From positions 27,877 to 91,876 of the forward strand of contig NZ_JBDWAS010000033.1 of NCBI RefSeq assembly GCF_039978735.1: a stretch of DNA of 64,000 nt, written 5' to 3'. This DNA comes from Maricaulis sp039978735 (lineage in GTDB: Bacteria; Pseudomonadota; Alphaproteobacteria; Caulobacterales; Maricaulaceae). The notes under the pieces are model-generated. The model saw only the letters and a program-made list of their open reading frames with translations, was not told where the DNA came from and did not search any database. The position numbers and the translations under genes were made by a program. Below are positions 63,864-64,000 of this stretch, piece after piece (position 1 is the first letter of the stretch; every line of letters starts with the position of its first letter).

Positions 63864-64000
63864 AGTCTGTACCCAATTCGGGGATTCTCAGATTGAGCGA
63901 CGCATGATTCACTCTTGGCGTGGGCGTTTGAGCCAGGAGGCGAAGATGGCGCGCTATGATTTGAGTGACGAGGAGTGGGCGATTGTTTCGCCGCTCCTGC
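63863..64000 (+). mobile_element. Left end of an IS5-type insertion sequence
   Basis: The sequence from GAGTCTGTACCC (63863) to the transposase start is short, non-coding and typical of an IS left end, and a transposase with an IS5-type N terminus follows. The other end is outside the window, so the terminal inverted repeat and target duplication cannot be confirmed. Confidence 0.65.
63946..64000 (+). CDS. IS5-family transposase, first 18 codons
   Basis: MARYDLSDEEWAIVSPLL is the common N terminus of IS5-family (ISL2/IS427-like) transposases, whose DDE catalytic residues would lie beyond the window edge. AGGAGG is placed six to seven bases before the ATG. Confidence 0.85.
   Translation, partial: MARYDLSDEEWAIVSPLL

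Overview
This is a high-GC, tightly packed bacterial chromosome segment. The gene content points to a marine, heterotrophic, prosthecate-type alphaproteobacterium close to Maricaulis/Hyphomonadaceae. The pointers are an Entner-Doudoroff operon zwf-pgl-edd, a SAM-II riboswitch (a mainly alphaproteobacterial class), spinster-like MFS, RND and PQQ sugar-dehydrogenase genes, and intergenic palindromic mosaics of the alphaproteobacterial type. The lineage is an inference from gene content and style, not from a marker gene.

Layout: 1-4.4 kb holds the start of hemN (minus) diverging from zwf-pgl-edd. 4.8-10.0 kb is the most unusual block: a TIR-membrane-TPR protein, an orphan 200-residue protein and a TPR/class III nucleotide cyclase in one orientation, meeting a convergent Crp/Fnr regulator whose 3' end overlaps the cyclase. 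10.2-14.9 kb has two exported hydrolases (alkylsulfatase-like lipoprotein, M14 peptidase). 15-21.5 kb has an Uup-type ABC-F protein, then an ABC ATPase and its partner, an ABC permease fused to an M1-type metallopeptidase. 21.6-24.1 kb carries two tandem paralogues of an unrecognised family. 24.2-34 kb holds a small membrane protein, a PQQ sugar dehydrogenase, an RND pump pair, a HI0933/BaiN flavoprotein with a lipase-like hydrolase, and glycerol kinase. 34-36.2 kb has a secreted Cys-rich protein and 1.2 kb of gene-free tandem repeats of about 520 bp.

36.2-39.5 kb is a methionine operon (hom, metX, cystathionine-synthase-type enzyme) behind a clear promoter and a SAM-II riboswitch. 40.4-46.7 kb is a six-gene sulfate-assimilation and cysteine operon (cysG, DUF2849, cysI, DUF934-cysH fusion, cysK, fpr) diverging from a LysR regulator. 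So reduced sulfur is made and then passed to cysteine and methionine by two neighbouring operons.

48.6-53.4 kb is a three-subunit 2-oxoacid oxidoreductase (GltD-like FeS/FAD subunit, KorA, KorB). 53.4-57.4 kb holds a PiT-like transporter surrounded by four related HTH regulators, three of them a tandem HTH-PAS array. 57.5-63.9 kb has an M28 peptidase lipoprotein, an MFS transporter with an alpha/beta hydrolase, a histidine phosphatase with kdsB, and a small lipoprotein. The window ends inside the first codons of an IS5-type transposase whose left end appears to abut the lipoprotein stop codon. No tRNA, rRNA or CRISPR array was seen.
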